Assembly: GCF_016808095.1 (NCBI RefSeq) | Contig: NC_068976.1 | Coordinates: 34,590,371 to 34,654,370, forward strand | Direction of reading: 5' to 3' | DNA: 64,000 nt | Source of the DNA: Vigna angularis | Taxonomy: Eukaryota; Streptophyta; Magnoliopsida; Fabales; Fabaceae | Shown here: piece by piece, positions 10,620 through 31,076 of the stretch | Layout: every line of letters starts with the position of its first letter | Position numbering within the stretch: the first letter of the stretch is position 1 | Program-made: the position numbers and the translations under genes | The notes under the pieces: model-generated | Told to the model about the DNA's origin: nothing | The model's database searches: none | What the model saw: the letters and a program-made list of their open reading frames with translations, nothing else

Positions 10620-11905
10620 AGGTTTAATGTCTCGGTAAGTTCCTATTTTCGTAAAATAGGTCTCCGACTTGTTCGGCGTCTCAAATAATGGTTTGCCATC
10701 AAATTGATCAACTGTCGTTAAAGAGGGTGTTACGTGACATGATGACAGTATAGTTTTAATTTACATGGCATTAAAAACGTGTGTCAATTGTATTTTTTTA
10801 ATTTTTGAATTAAAAAATTAAGTGTACAAAGTGGAAATATAATTTAAGTAAGGGCAAAGTTAGAAAATCAAATTAAATTAAGTGTTGAAAGCCTTGTTAT
10901 CCTGTGCAATTGCGAAATCAAAATCAAATTGGACAAGGTGAGTTTCAGGGTTCTAGACGTTTGTTTCTTTTGCTTGAATCAAGAATTTCAGCGCTGGAAG
11001 CACTTTCTTTTTCTATTCCTTTGCTTTAGCCGCAACGTAGAGAGATTTCTTCCTTTCTCTTTCTTCGGGGTATGGCTGGGTATCGTAGGGACTGAGAGAC
11101 GACTCCGGCGGTGATGGTGCGGCGACGGTGTGGAGATGACGCGACCAAGCGGCCTTCGTGGTGGTTTGCGGCGGCATGTTGGACATTCTTCTTCTTTTCC
11201 CCTTTCCCTCTTTTCTTGCGTTGATTCGCTTCGCAAGGGAGGGAGTTTCTTTCCTTTTCTCTTTCTGGTTCAGTTCTGGTTGCAGGGAGGAAGATGCAAA
11301 ATCGACGGTTCAGACGCAACGTTCATCATTCGCGGCGGCAATGCTTGTACGGTAACAAGGGTTTCTATGTTTCGTGGCAAGGGTTTTCATTTGGGGTTTT
11401 TGAGTTCTCTGTTGGGAGTGGTGGTTTTTGATTCCCTTTCTACAGATTGTGAGTTCAACTGTTGCGATTTTAGGGTTAGGTTCTGAAATTGGATTTGGGA
11501 ATTTCTTTGAAGGGTTTGAATTGAGGAATTATCGAGGTTTCTCTTTCTCTCCCACGAACCCTAATTCAGAACCCCAATTTTTTTCTCCAATCTAATTTGG
11601 ATTTCTCAAGCTGCACTTAATTTTTTTTATTTTGCCCAGTTTGCCCTTAAGTACATCTGATTTAAGCTTTGTGCAATTAAAAAATCAATTCATACTTGTT
11701 TTTAATGTCACGTCTGATTAATCAATACACTCACATGTCACGTAACCCAAACTTAAACGACCGTTTGTCCAATTTTAATTTGACGACAAATCTCTAATTG
11801 TTTCAATTTTATAAAAACAAGGATCCAATCGAGATGATATAAAAGAAATGACTTATTTAAAATTCTGAACGAAAATAGAGACCAACCCGAACATTAACCC
11901 GTCCT
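10620..11905. mobile_element. Candidate Pack-MULE (terminal inverted repeats around GC-rich core)
   Basis: The left edge (GGTTTAATGTCTCGGTAAG, then TCCTATTTTCG) is matched in inverse at the right edge (CGAAAATAGAGACC, then CATTAACCC). The core at 11040-11350 is markedly GC-rich with CGG/CGACGG runs, unlike its AT-rich surroundings, and reads like the 5' end of a host gene. No clear 9-bp TSD was found, so the ends are approximate. Open frames in the core exist on both strands and cannot be assigned to a family. Confidence 0.45.
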
Positions 11906-12439
11906 TCAAAATTAAGCAGTTAAATTTTGAGTAAACTGTATCATGTTTCATTAGATAATGAAAATCTCAAATTTAAGTGAAAATGCTTTGATCATTTTCT
12001 CTTCATCATTACCATGATCCTTGTCCCTACGTGTGTTCCATACGGCCCTCCTCCCTCTCTCCGCCACGGCCTCCACTCCTGACACCACCACCTCCGCCCC
12101 AGCCTCTCACCTCGATCTCCCCGCCCTTTGTCGCCTGTCCAGAAAGCCTCTCTTCCTCGTTCTCTCCGTCTACAAAGAGGCCCATTGAGCCATTCCTGCT
12201 GGGTACGCAGCGCCAAGCTATTGGGTCGGTTCATCTCACCGTTAATCTCTCCACTGCCCTTTCTCACTCCAATACCTTCCGCAGCGGCTGGCTCAAGCTA
12301 GCTGGGCCCAGTACAACCAAACCATCGATCCAGCTTCATCGTATCGTTCGGTCCGAACTAGATCCCTAGTTCAGCTTTCAATTATGCAGATGAAACCAAC
12401 CCTAATCTGAGTTTCCATTGAGAAATAGGAAATTTTGAA

Positions 12440-12600
12440 TTGATGCATGCTTTCAAGAAAGTTGAATCCCTGCGGACTTTACTTAATTTGCGATATTTGA
12501 GTTTGTCTTATGATTCTAAAGCTAGCTTAAATAACTTTATTTGTCAAATGCCGAAATTGCAAATTTTGACATTGCAAGATTCCTGTATCAGGAGGTTGAG
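12440..12600 (+). pseudogene. Leucine-rich-repeat fragment, disease-resistance-type
   Basis: The frame reads two successive LRR-like units around LLNLRYLSLSYDS and MPKLQILTLQDSC, with the L..L.L.L spacing typical of NBS-LRR proteins. It stops resembling LRR at about 12600, where opposite-strand sequence begins. It is short and isolated, with no NB-ARC or upstream domain, so it is a fragment rather than a gene. LRRs of this type sense pathogen effectors or modified host proteins. Confidence 0.5.
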
Positions 12601-12815
12601 CAACAGAGCATATGTGTTTACACGTCCCTCAAGTCTGGATTGGATAACTTGGTGTAAGCGCAGTGTTAGTTCATGAGGGGAAACAGCATAATTTACAGGA
12701 ACCACAGTGGCACTATCTTCCTTATATAGTTCTGAATGGAAAAAATCTTTCCCACCAATCACGTTAGTTTGCAATTCACCTTGAGCAAAATCTGCTACAA
12801 GGACAGGAACATGCT
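12600..12815 (-). pseudogene. Exon of an unrecognised host gene
   Basis: After a good acceptor (CTTGCAG at 12816-12822 on the minus strand) the frame is open for about 70 codons, with a protein-like composition around HVPVLVADFAQGEL and FFHSELYKEDSATVVPVNYA. I do not recognise the family. It lies on the same strand as the exon-like sequence at 14270-14505, so the two could be exons 2 and 1 of one gene fragment with an intron of about 1.4 kb between them. Confidence 0.4.
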
Positions 12816-14269
12816 GCAAGAATTTTAGTGACATTAGCACGCTTTAAGACAATGAAGCCAAACAAAAGAGCTAAACTTTTGAGGACATAATGAATAAAAC
12901 ATGAGTGGGAAGTTAACTACACTGGCAAATTAAAAGAATTCAAAGAGGTTATCCAACTAATTCAGAAAATATTTTCTGTAATAAGGTTTAATACTTTCTT
13001 CCAATTTTTTTTCTCAACCCTTGATGCAAATTACAGCAGGCTGTAAATTTATTGTAAAACCCATAATTCCAAAAATTATTATAAACGTAAGAAAACAGTC
13101 CAAAAAGTTTTAGAATAAAGTGAAAGAGAGATAAAAAAGGGGAAATGACAACTTTCATGACTTTGAAAATAAGATATACAAATTGGTCAAGAGAAAATAT
13201 GGAACATAGAATGGGATAAAGTCAAAAAAACAATTTCCAGATCATTGCCATATATTTATTAGTTTACACCAAAGTCAGAAATCCAATTTTAAATACAATA
13301 AAACCTATCATGTAAAATAGAAATCCGTACTGCAGCTTAAAACTAATGACGCAGATTTTCAAGTAACAGTAACAAATGCATTCAGCTACCTTAAGTTCTC
13401 CATATAGGGGCCTTAACATAGATAACTGTCCCTTGTATATAAATTTGTTTCACATACTATAATGTATACCTAATAGATCTCTGCATAATTTTGCTCCATA
13501 AAAAAATATGGAAGTTAATTGTCATATGATAAACACTTAGTTTGAAACATGTTTGAAGACTCTTATTCTTACTTAAAATTCCAGTCAAAACAGCATAATA
13601 TTGTTCCTTCCCTTTTCCTATTCATATGCTTACAAATACATCAGATGTTTACAACAACTTGAGCAATGGGGGAAAAGGAAAAAGCCTACACAAAGGGCCT
13701 GCTGAATTTCTTGGTGCAGAAATCTCACATCAATTATAGATATAGTAAAAGTAGAGCTTATAATAGACAAGCAAACCCCACGTCATAATTTAGACTTTGG
13801 ATTTGAGTTAGAACTTGTCAAAATTCAACATGTTTTCAGAGTCTATCGTCAAACTACCATTGGGTCACCTTCAACTGTTTTGCTCACACAGCTTACCCAA
13901 TGCAATATTAGAACGAAATCAATTCTATAACGTTCATCAACAATGTAGAGGCTTTCAAGGCATATGAAATTTTTATCTCACGAATTTGCTTTTAGAGTTG
14001 AGTTAGACACAACAACACAGATTCAAGATTTTTATAATTTTATTACATTACCATTTTAGTTTTCTTTGTTCAATTTTATTACATTACCATTTTAGTTTTC
14101 TCGATTACTGCATAAATCATCAATTTTACTCTTCACTTCAGATGAAAGTGCCCACTACAATACTTTACTAATTTAATCAATCAGAGACAAACATCATATG
14201 CATTGAATGCAATTCCTAGTTACAACCTAAATCCTAAAAAATGCAAATAACAAAGTCCAGAAAGTTAAC

Positions 14270-14505
14270 AGAATCCTCGAAAGACATGAATCCAATCCAA
14301 TAGCTTGGCGTTGTGCACCCAGCAAGAACGGTCCAATGGGTTGTTGTAGACGGAGAGAACGAGGATCAGAGGTTTTCTGGAAAGGCGACGGAGGACATTG
14401 AAGTCGAGGTGGAAGGCCGGGTCGGAGGTGGTGGTGTCTAAGAGTGGAGGCCGAGGTGGAGAAAGGGAAGAAGACTGTATGGGATGCACGAAGGGACAAG
14501 GATCC
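14270..14505 (-). pseudogene. First exon of the same unrecognised gene (one arm of the inverted repeat)
   Basis: From an ATG at about 14505 the minus-strand frame is open for some 77 codons, rich in Pro, Ser and Thr at first and then RRLSRKPLILVLSVYNNPLD. The inverted copy at 12030-12250 encodes a clearly related but frame-broken version (RLSRKPLFLVLSVYKE), which supports real coding history. Function unknown. Confidence 0.45.
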
Positions 14506-14599
14506 ATGGTAACGATGAAGAAAAAATGACCAAAGCATTTTTTCTTAAATTTCATATTTTCAATTTCTAACGGCATAAAATAACACACTTTTAGTCAGC

Positions 14600-15580
14600 T
14601 CATTGAAAATTTAACACATTAGTTTTAAAGGACGAAAAGTTACAGTTTTTTTAAAGATGATGATCAAAGTATACTAAAGTTTGAAAGAGGAACTAAATCT
14701 AAAATCGTATGATAGTTGAGACTAAAAACATATTTTATGATTCATAGATAACTTTTATTTCATTTTTTTCTTCTTACACGTTATATTATTTTGGAATTCA
14801 TGTATTATTTCCGAATTTAGTTACTTCGGTTGAAAATTCAGAGTAATGATAATAAATGCAAATATGTAATTTTATTTGACTAATTTATAAGAAATAAGAG
14901 CTAATTTATGTTGTTATTTAAATATATGTTAAGAATGATATGTCTTAATAAAGCCGCCAATTTTTTGGAAGTCAATTTACTCTTTAGCTATTTTTGACAG
15001 ACCGGTCATTCGTTTTGGGAAAGGAAAGCAAGGAATTAACCAACTAGAGAAAGATCAAGAATTGTGATGGTTGTAATCGTTTCTCTTTTTTTGAACTCCT
15101 TGGGGTCTCTCTCTTTTGTCTTCTATGGCTAGTTTAAGACTTCTTCCTATAATTGGTTCTGATTATCAGAGCAGTATAAATAACCTTGTTCTCTGAGATA
15201 GTACATAGTACAGAATATTATTGTGCAAGTATCTGACCTTCTGCGATAGACGGTAGAGAGGATGGAATTTGTAAATAAAGGAGGTTTTGAGGTAACTTAT
15301 TTCAAATACTAGTACAAATTCATGAAATAAAAAATCCACGGGTGCTCGACAATCCTTTTTCTATCAGTAGTACATTGGAGATCAAAGGAAATTTTCATCA
15401 TGAAATCAGTAATATATTTTCTCAGGCTGAAAAGAAATTTCTGCCTTTTCCTTTCATTTTAAACCATTGAGAATATAATTCACATTTTCATCTAATACTC
15501 CCGGACAATCCATGGAGCGATACATCTAACTCCGCGTTATTAATTTTAAATAATACTCCAGAAGAAGTTCCTTGTCATCT
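14600..15580. other. Intergenic and 3'-flanking sequence of the SHMT gene
   Basis: AT-rich sequence with no coding frame I can support. The last few hundred bases should include the SHMT 3' UTR; no polyadenylation site can be chosen with confidence. Confidence 0.4.
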
Positions 15581-23924
<8,344 letters not shown>

Positions 23925-23994
23925 TGAGACACGATACGAAGCGACACTTTGTTTTCTCTCTCGCAACCGGAATTGTATGTATTATAGAGGTTGG

Positions 23995-24001
23995 TATATA
24001 A
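23995..24001 (-). promoter_or_regulatory. Probable TATA box of the SHMT gene
   Basis: The minus strand reads CTTATATACC about 70-75 bases before the start codon, which places transcription start about 40-50 bases upstream of the ATG. A CACTCACTCACC-type pyrimidine-rich direct repeat (24012-24045) lies just upstream. Confidence 0.5.
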
Positions 24002-24049
24002 GTGTTGAGGGTGGGTGAGTGAGAGTGAGAGCGGGTGAGTGAGGTTGGT

Positions 24050-24821
24050 GGTGTGTTCTTTTGCACTATGTGGGTCCTGATAGGGACATTCAGCACTTGC
24101 AAACGTGATTGGATTTCACATTAACACCGCATCATAATGACCAAGGGGCGCCTTCACACCACATTTTTTTTAATTCCTCCTTCTTTCTTTGCACTCACTC
24201 AGTTATACCATAAATTCTTGTCAGTTATTTTGTGTGATTTTATAACAAAAAATGTATTTTCATATTTTCAGTTAAGTACGGTGAAAGTCGTTATATCTAT
24301 TAATGAATTTGACTCTTAAATTTAAAAATATAGGGATTTATGGTGAATCAAAATTCAGATTTCCAATTAAAGAAATATTATTTGTTTGACTGTGGCTCAA
24401 TCAATATTATCTCAAAAGGAAAATATTGTTAATAACAAAGTCACTATATATTCTTTGTGAGAAGTAGGCATTATAAGATTACCAAAACTTTTTGTAATTT
24501 AAAATGCAATGAATTTGACCTACTTGACCTACTTGTTAAATAATTAGGTAGTGTCTTTCTTTTGGTGCTAGAATTCTGTTTGCGATAAAACCGCTTAAAT
24601 TTAATTAAGTCTTCATGTTCTTTACAGACTTGCTTATTTTTATTTTTTTTCTAATAAGTATTTAAAAATTTTATATTTTTTATTAGATTTTTATGGTTTA
24701 ATTTTTTATTAAGAGATTGGTCCGACTATTATGTATCTAGATGGAAAGAAAAGTGAAAAATGAGAAGTTTTTGATGGTTTTTTCTTCCTTCACCACCTCC
24801 CGTTTTTCTTCCTATCCCCCC
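24050..24821. other. 5' flank of SHMT and intergenic AT-rich sequence
   Basis: No gene seen. The proximal part should contain the SHMT promoter; the distal part is AT-rich up to the CACTA insertion site. Confidence 0.4.
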
Positions 24822-24839
24822 TTACACTACAGGAAATTC

Positions 24840-25010
24840 ATTGATTACCGGCGGGCTATTAGCGACGGCCCTTAGGCCTTCGGTAAAGTTTGTTTACCGA
24901 AGGATTTTCCGAGGGTTTGTAAAGTAGTACATAATTGGAGGATTTTGGCCATCGGTAATCGACATGGGACATTATCGAAGGAACTTGACCTTCGGTAAGT
25001 GGTTGGTGTA
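24840..25010. repeat. Left subterminal repeats of the CACTA element
   Basis: Several copies of the CCTTCGGTAA / TTACCGAAGG motif and looser versions (GGCCATCGGTAATCG, CGAAGGAACTTG, CCTTCGGTAAG) lie within 185 bp of the terminus. In En/Spm such repeats bind the TNPA protein. Confidence 0.75.
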
Positions 25011-25888
25011 TAAGAAAATTTTTCCCTCCCCCATATTTCGCGAAAGCTCTTCTTCCCCCAATATTCAGAATCTCCCAACTCTTTCTTCCCCTAAGTCCTT
25101 CTCCGAACTCCTTGTACTGCTTGTGCACACTGTTCCCTCCACCATCATTGCGCTCCAGCCTCATCGTTCACTCAAGGAAGCCATCTTCGTCGTTCGGCCG
25201 ACCATTCCAAGAACGTCCTTAGAGTCATCTTCTCGAAGGGTCTGGGTCGTTGGCTACCGGTGTTCGCCTGCGTTAGCTGCCGGAGTTCGCCGCTCACATT
25301 ATTATTAGGGCGAAAATCAGGTATTCCCTCTCACATTTTCATTTCGCATTACATTTGCCCTCCCTTCTCTGATTTCCCCAATCTAAGAATCGTCACAATT
25401 ATTTGGTCCAAGGGTCGTAGGCGCGGGGTGCTGGAGTTCGCCTCCCTCTATTGTGCTTCAACCGCAACGTGAGCTCGTGAAGCGCCATTGCAGTTCAATC
25501 GTGCCTCTGCAAACCTGTATTGGCCTGAACTTCACTTCCGTTTTGAGGACTCCTGTTCGGGACACTTCACTCGCGAGGTAATATTCCTTCGTTCCCCACC
25601 TGAAACCCTACAAATATGAGGTACATGTGTTGGAAATGTGGTGTGGTGTGTGATTCTGTATTGTTGTGATTATTGAATTGTTGTGATTATTGAATTGATG
25701 AATTTGTAATTGTATAATGAGAAACATGAGATTCTGTTCCATTTATCTTCTTTCATTTGATTTGCCTGATCTTGTTTCTGGTTTCTAGTTCTAAATAGGA
25801 ATGTAGGTTAGTTATTGTGTTCTCATTCAAACAATCAAACATGAGACAACCATAAGCATAAAGAGTTTATTTATGAATGTACATATAC

Positions 25889-26075
25889 CTTGAGGTGCTA
25901 CGGAACTCATAGAGCTTGCCACGGTTGGAAAAAATGATGAGGGCAACCTCAGTATCACAAAGGACTGAGAGCTCATATAGGCATTGTTGAGCAAGCCATT
26001 TCTTCTCTTGGCAAATGTGACTTGCCTGTTGATTTGGTTCTTTATTCTCTTCAGTTAAACCCTCCCTCTTCCCAT
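25889..26075 (-). pseudogene. Captured first exon of a SEPALLATA-like MADS-box gene inside the CACTA element
   Basis: On the minus strand, ATG at 26075 opens MGRGRV, then a stop (TAA where Glu is usual), then [20 protein letters not shown]. After [12 protein letters not shown] there is a 2-bp insertion (AT), beyond which the frame continues [20 protein letters not shown] and GKLYEF. The order and sequence match the 60-residue MADS DNA-binding domain of MIKC proteins, closest in wording to the SEP/AGL2 group. A good splice donor (AAG/GTATAT) ends the exon at 25889, so genomic DNA with the start of intron 1 was captured, not cDNA. The stop and frameshift make it non-coding. It lies 1 kb inside the left end, antisense to the transposase genes. 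Confidence 0.9.
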
Positions 26076-26199
26076 CTCTATTTTCTCTGTCTACATCTCT
26101 TAAAAACACACACTCTTTCTTGCTCTGGAAACTCTCTTTCTTGTATTGGTTAATAGAAGATTGTGCTTTCTTAAATTGACTCTTTGCTTAGGGTACCGA

Positions 26200-29100
26200 A
26201 AGGGATAAAACAGTAGTGCAATAGAGGAAACCTGAAAAAGGTTCCCTTATGTTTTTTTTTCATCTCCCTACCGTATACCCTCCATAATATGTGTAATCAG
26301 CTTACTAACTTACCACAATTCGACACCTCAACTTTTTGTGTAAATGCTACACACATTTACTACTTCATTCAACTTTGTTTAAGCTTCAATAGGAAATGTA
26401 TATTGAGTTAGTAGGTTATGTTCACTAGCAAAATACCTTTTGATCTAAATGTTTGTTAAGTTGTATTCTATCTAATGTATATTCATTATATAATTGATTT
26501 TGGATTGTAAAGTTTGCAATTTGAGCATGTATGAATTGTCTATTTTGATGATAGCCTTAATGGGAAATAAATTGTGCAATTTGAGCATAGAAACTTATGT
26601 TGATGTTGTTTTAGTTTGCTGCTGATTGATCTATCTAAAAGACTATAGCCTTGATGGGAATCAGCCTTTTCCCCTAAACCTAAACTTAAAATAACTCACA
26701 AAACTGAATAACAGTACACAATGAGCATATAGGAGGAGAGGTTACTTGTTAAGTAACCCTACCGTTCAACCTTTCCAAAATAACTTTCTGTCAAAGTTAT
26801 TCACTGTTTCCCCCTGAAATTGGCTTGCATAATACTCCTACATATGAAATAAGGAAAGAGTGAGTAGAGGAATTGCCCATTATTGCAATATAGATGTCGT
26901 GATTACACTAGATCAATGATAGAAGTGAATGTTAATGAGCCTATTTGGAAGTAGAAGCCCACTCTATAAGTTATTACAATGTTTGATGGTGCACTTGGAA
27001 TTGCTTGAAAAGCATTTTTCCAAGCCACTTTAAGTTGAAAATGAACACAAAATGGAAAGAAATTACAAAGGTTCCGTGATACCAAGCCAAATTTACAATG
27101 CAATGTTGGTACAATGAAATAAAGCCAAGTGTGGCTGCTAGTTCAGATTGGTTGAAGACCAAATGTGATGTGTTTTTGCTGCTGAAATGGTTGTTGGACC
27201 AGCAATGTTAAAGTGCTCTTGGAGTCCAAGCTTGAAGCCCTTTTAACACCTCATCCACTTCCTAAGATGCTACCCCCTTGGAGCAAGTAATCTGAGGTAG
27301 AAATAGTGCACCAAAACGTTACAACACCAAATCAAACACTAAACCAGTCAACAAACAAATCAGCTGCTGCACCAGGATTTAATTTTCGCAGTACAGTTTT
27401 TTGGCACAAATTTGAAGGCAAACAAGTTGAATTCAAGTGAATTTAAGCTTGGAATAACAGAAGGGACACAAAAGGAACCTAGTAGAGGCACTAGAACAGA
27501 TTAAACAAGCAAGAAAAGACTCAAAAAGTGATGAAATTGTGTGCTTCGAAACTGTTTGATAAAATTCAAAACTGTTTGACAAAATGCCCCAAAGAACAAC
27601 ATATTTTGTGTTTCTTGTTTTTGACCTTTCAAATCTGGATTGTAGGGTTTAAATTGCTTTTTATGATTGCTATACACTTGGATAAGCATATAAATGTAAT
27701 TGGAAACTTAAACCCAACTTTTGCCAATCCAAAAATGAAAATTAGAATATGAGTAATGCCAAACAACACAAAAGAAACATTCTGCACCAGAAATATGACT
27801 GGAAATTGGTGGTTTCAGTGTCAAAATTGATTGGCAGTGGTGCAAAGGCTTAAGTGAGACATCAAAAAAGTGTATATCATCATTGTGAACATGTTTAAAT
27901 TCTGAAACAGCAAAGAAACATTCTGCATCCGAAAATGAATGGTCCACTTCCAATTTTAAGAAAAATTGATGGTTTAAATGGTGATTTGGCACATTGGTTG
28001 GAAAATGACCAAATGAACAGTATGTAGAAGTTTTAAATGGTCAAATAAACTGTTCCTAATGTTCACAATGCACAGAAACAAGGGGAGGCAACAATTGGCA
28101 GTGGCTGTTGTTATTTATGCAAAATAAAAGCAGCAAAACTGCACCAAAATGAGAAATGTAGGAAAAAAATTGGAAACTGCAGTGGTGAAAATGAACAGCA
28201 GTGATTCAAATGTTCAAATGCCACTTCAAACAAGTTTGTATCATCATATGGAATATGTTGAAGCACTTAAACAGCCACAACAAAGTCCATATCAATTTTG
28301 ACTGGTTTAGTTCCAAATTTAACCAAATTTGATGACTAAAACTATAATTTGATACAAAGGCCGGAAAATTACCATATGAACAGTAACAACAGGTTCCAAA
28401 TGGCCAATTATACTTGCACAAACAGTCAATCAGCACAGAAACACATTGCAGCAACAATTGATAGTGGTAGTTCCCAAAAATGCAGAAAAATATACTAAAA
28501 ATTGTTGCAGCATGAAGAAAACAGCAAGTTCAAAGCTGGATGGATCAACAAACATGCAAGAAAGGTCCTAAGCAACTACATCTAGCTTTAGAAATTGAGC
28601 TAGGGAAATAGCACATGGCCTAAGACACACAATGACAACAGCACGGTGCAAAGCTGGATTAAAACAGTGACATGTAAAACAGATTTTGGAATCAACTCAA
28701 CCATTCATTTTTCAATTCTGTGATTGATTGGAGTTGCTATCACTTGAGACATGCTTAAAATCATAAAAGAAACTTGTCTCAAGCTTTAGACACAACAAAA
28801 CTGAGCAGAAACAGTATTGACCAAAGCAGACCAGAAATTGAATTGGAGAATTGTGAAACAAAGACAACACAAGCTACTAAAAGTAGGCAACTCAGGTATG
28901 CATTTTGCATTTTAGTGATTAACAAGAGTTGCTACTACTTGAAACATGTTTAACAATAGTAAACACACTTGTACCAAGATTCAAAACCACAAAATCTGAC
29001 CAAAAACAGTAAGCACAACTTGAAACCAGTGAAGAGTGTTGATGCAAATTTTTAAAACTGGAAACAATGTTTGCAATGCTATTAGCTCAAATGATCAAAG

Positions 29101-31000
29101 CTGGACATGGTGCCATTGCTTTTCATGACCAACATAGAGCAGAAATTGCTTTAACCACAAACAAAATCGAAAAACCAAAAGCGGGACAGAATCAAACTAA
29201 TGTAACAGTAAAACAATGCAGTAACATTGCTTGTCTAAGACTTAGATAAGGAAAGAGTTTTGGAAATCTTTATTCTACTTCCCTTTCTTTAGTCTTAGTT
29301 GTAGTTGATACTTCTTTGGATGGGAAGTCCCTAAAGGGGTTGCCATCAAAACTGTATTAAAGTAGTAACCAAAACAGTAAAAAAACTATCTACACAAGTT
29401 TTAAAACATAAAAGAAAGATAGAAATGAGTGCACAATTCGAAAATACAAAGAAATAGAAGATTTGACTATTTATGGACCTAAGATTACACTACACCATGG
29501 TAAATTTGGTAAGAATGATGATGTGCAATCTGTAAAAGACGCCTAAAAGTGTGTACACAAGTTGTTACCTCCTAGAAATGACTAAGAATGAACTCAAGAA
29601 TTGATTCCTAACACACTTTCTTGAAATCACTACTAAAACCTCAAAAGGGCTACTAGAAATGCACTAGAATGGTCAAATTTTGATGATTGCACTAAACTAG
29701 CCTAAGAAACTTCAAACAAACTGTCCTAACAAGTTTAGGATGGTAAAACAATGCTAATTAGAAAGTCACACTACAAAAACAACTTAGAACTCAAAATATG
29801 ACACCCTAGAACCTAAAACTAATTAGTAGAATACACTAAAAGTGGTCATAATGCATAGTGTAATAAAGTAGTAACCAAAACAGTAAAACAACTATCTACA
29901 CAAGTTTTAAAACATAAAAGAAAGATAGAAATGAGGGCACAATGAGATGATACAAAGTATACAAAATCAAACAGCACTAAAAATGAAAACTGGACCAGTA
30001 AAATGACTTTAAAAGTGTGCTTTGAAACCCAAAAATGATTGGCAGTGTTTGTAAAGCTTAACTGATGATTCAAGCAACTTTATATCATCAATTTAAAGGT
30101 GTTTAAACATTGAAACAACAACGAATCACAGTACACTCGAAAATCACTAATTCACTTCCAAATTTAAGCAAAATTAATGATTTAGGAAGTGATTTTGCAT
30201 GTAGGATCAAATTTGACCAAATGAATAGTGCACACAGGTTTGAAGTGGTAAAATAAACTTGTTCAAACATTCACAATGCACAAAAACAAGCAGATGCTAC
30301 AAGTCAGACCTGCTATAGCCAATTATGCAGCATTTTTAAACCAAAATTAGCATTAGAAGTTTGAGTTTTTAGTGACTAAAAAGTGTACTTTTAAGGTGAG
30401 ATATTGTCATTTCACCTAATGTAGACTCATTCTAAGGTATGTAAACATCCTAACAAGTCTAACTTAGTGAAATCAAGGTAGGAAAGTAGTGAAAAGCAAA
30501 GAATTACCTCAAACTCAAAGTTTGAGTATTTAGAACCTAAAAAGTTTGGGTATTTTAACTAATGTGATTGTCAGTAGATACTTTTATAGCTATTTGATTG
30601 CCTAAATTATGTTAATATGTATTATATATCCATGCTTTTATAGATATTTGATTGCCTAAATTATGTTGATGTCTATATTGTATGTTCATGTATATTGTCT
30701 TTCATTTATTAGGCTACAACTTGATTAAGTTAAGTAGTCATTTAAAATCCTATCGTACTACACACATTCTCAATGCAATGAGAAGGGTAAAAATACTATA
30801 AACACTTAGAACCTACAAAATATTTGGAAGTACTCAAGACAAGAGAACTTCAGTAGTAATAAGTTGTCTCCTCCAACTTTAATACACAACCCCTTAGGAT
30901 GTCTTAGGCATTTCAATACTGAGGACTTCTCTTTGCATGCCCTTATTGAATACCTATGACAATAGTGTTCAAATTGCCTTCCATGTTCGACTTGAGTAGT
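26200..31000. other. Non-coding interior of the CACTA element with internal repeats
   Basis: AT-rich sequence without a supported gene. About 85 bases beginning TAGTAACCAAAACAGTAAAA recur almost unchanged at 29356-29440 and 29861-29945. A looser repeat of roughly 200 bp with GAAACAACA, CACTTCCAA and TTGATTGGCAGTG landmarks recurs near 27790-28000, 28230-28400 and 30030-30250. Nothing here resembles the transposase genes. Confidence 0.55.
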
Positions 31001-31076
31001 AATAGGTTTATTACTTATGTCACATGGAGTGTTGCTGTTTTGGCTAAGTTTTTATTTGTTTGGCTTGTCACAGAAC

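Larger units (their letters stand above)
11960..14590. repeat. Large inverted duplication of a gene 5' exon
   Basis: The segments 11963-12240 and 14282-14583 are diverged inverted copies over about 280-300 bp. They include upstream sequence (AAATGCTTTG, CTTCATC, CCTTGTCCC), the start of a coding exon and its coding part. The 2-kb spacer holds an LRR fragment and another exon. The symmetric arms could be long terminal inverted repeats of a Mutator-like element that carries gene sequence, or an inverted gene duplication. Confidence 0.6.

Noticed and set aside
31017..31076. Upstream ATG at 31017 as the start of the CACTA transposase
   Set aside because: A CACAG acceptor lies directly before the ATG at 31077, and family proteins begin near the GWMYDR motif, so the extra 20 codons are probably intron.
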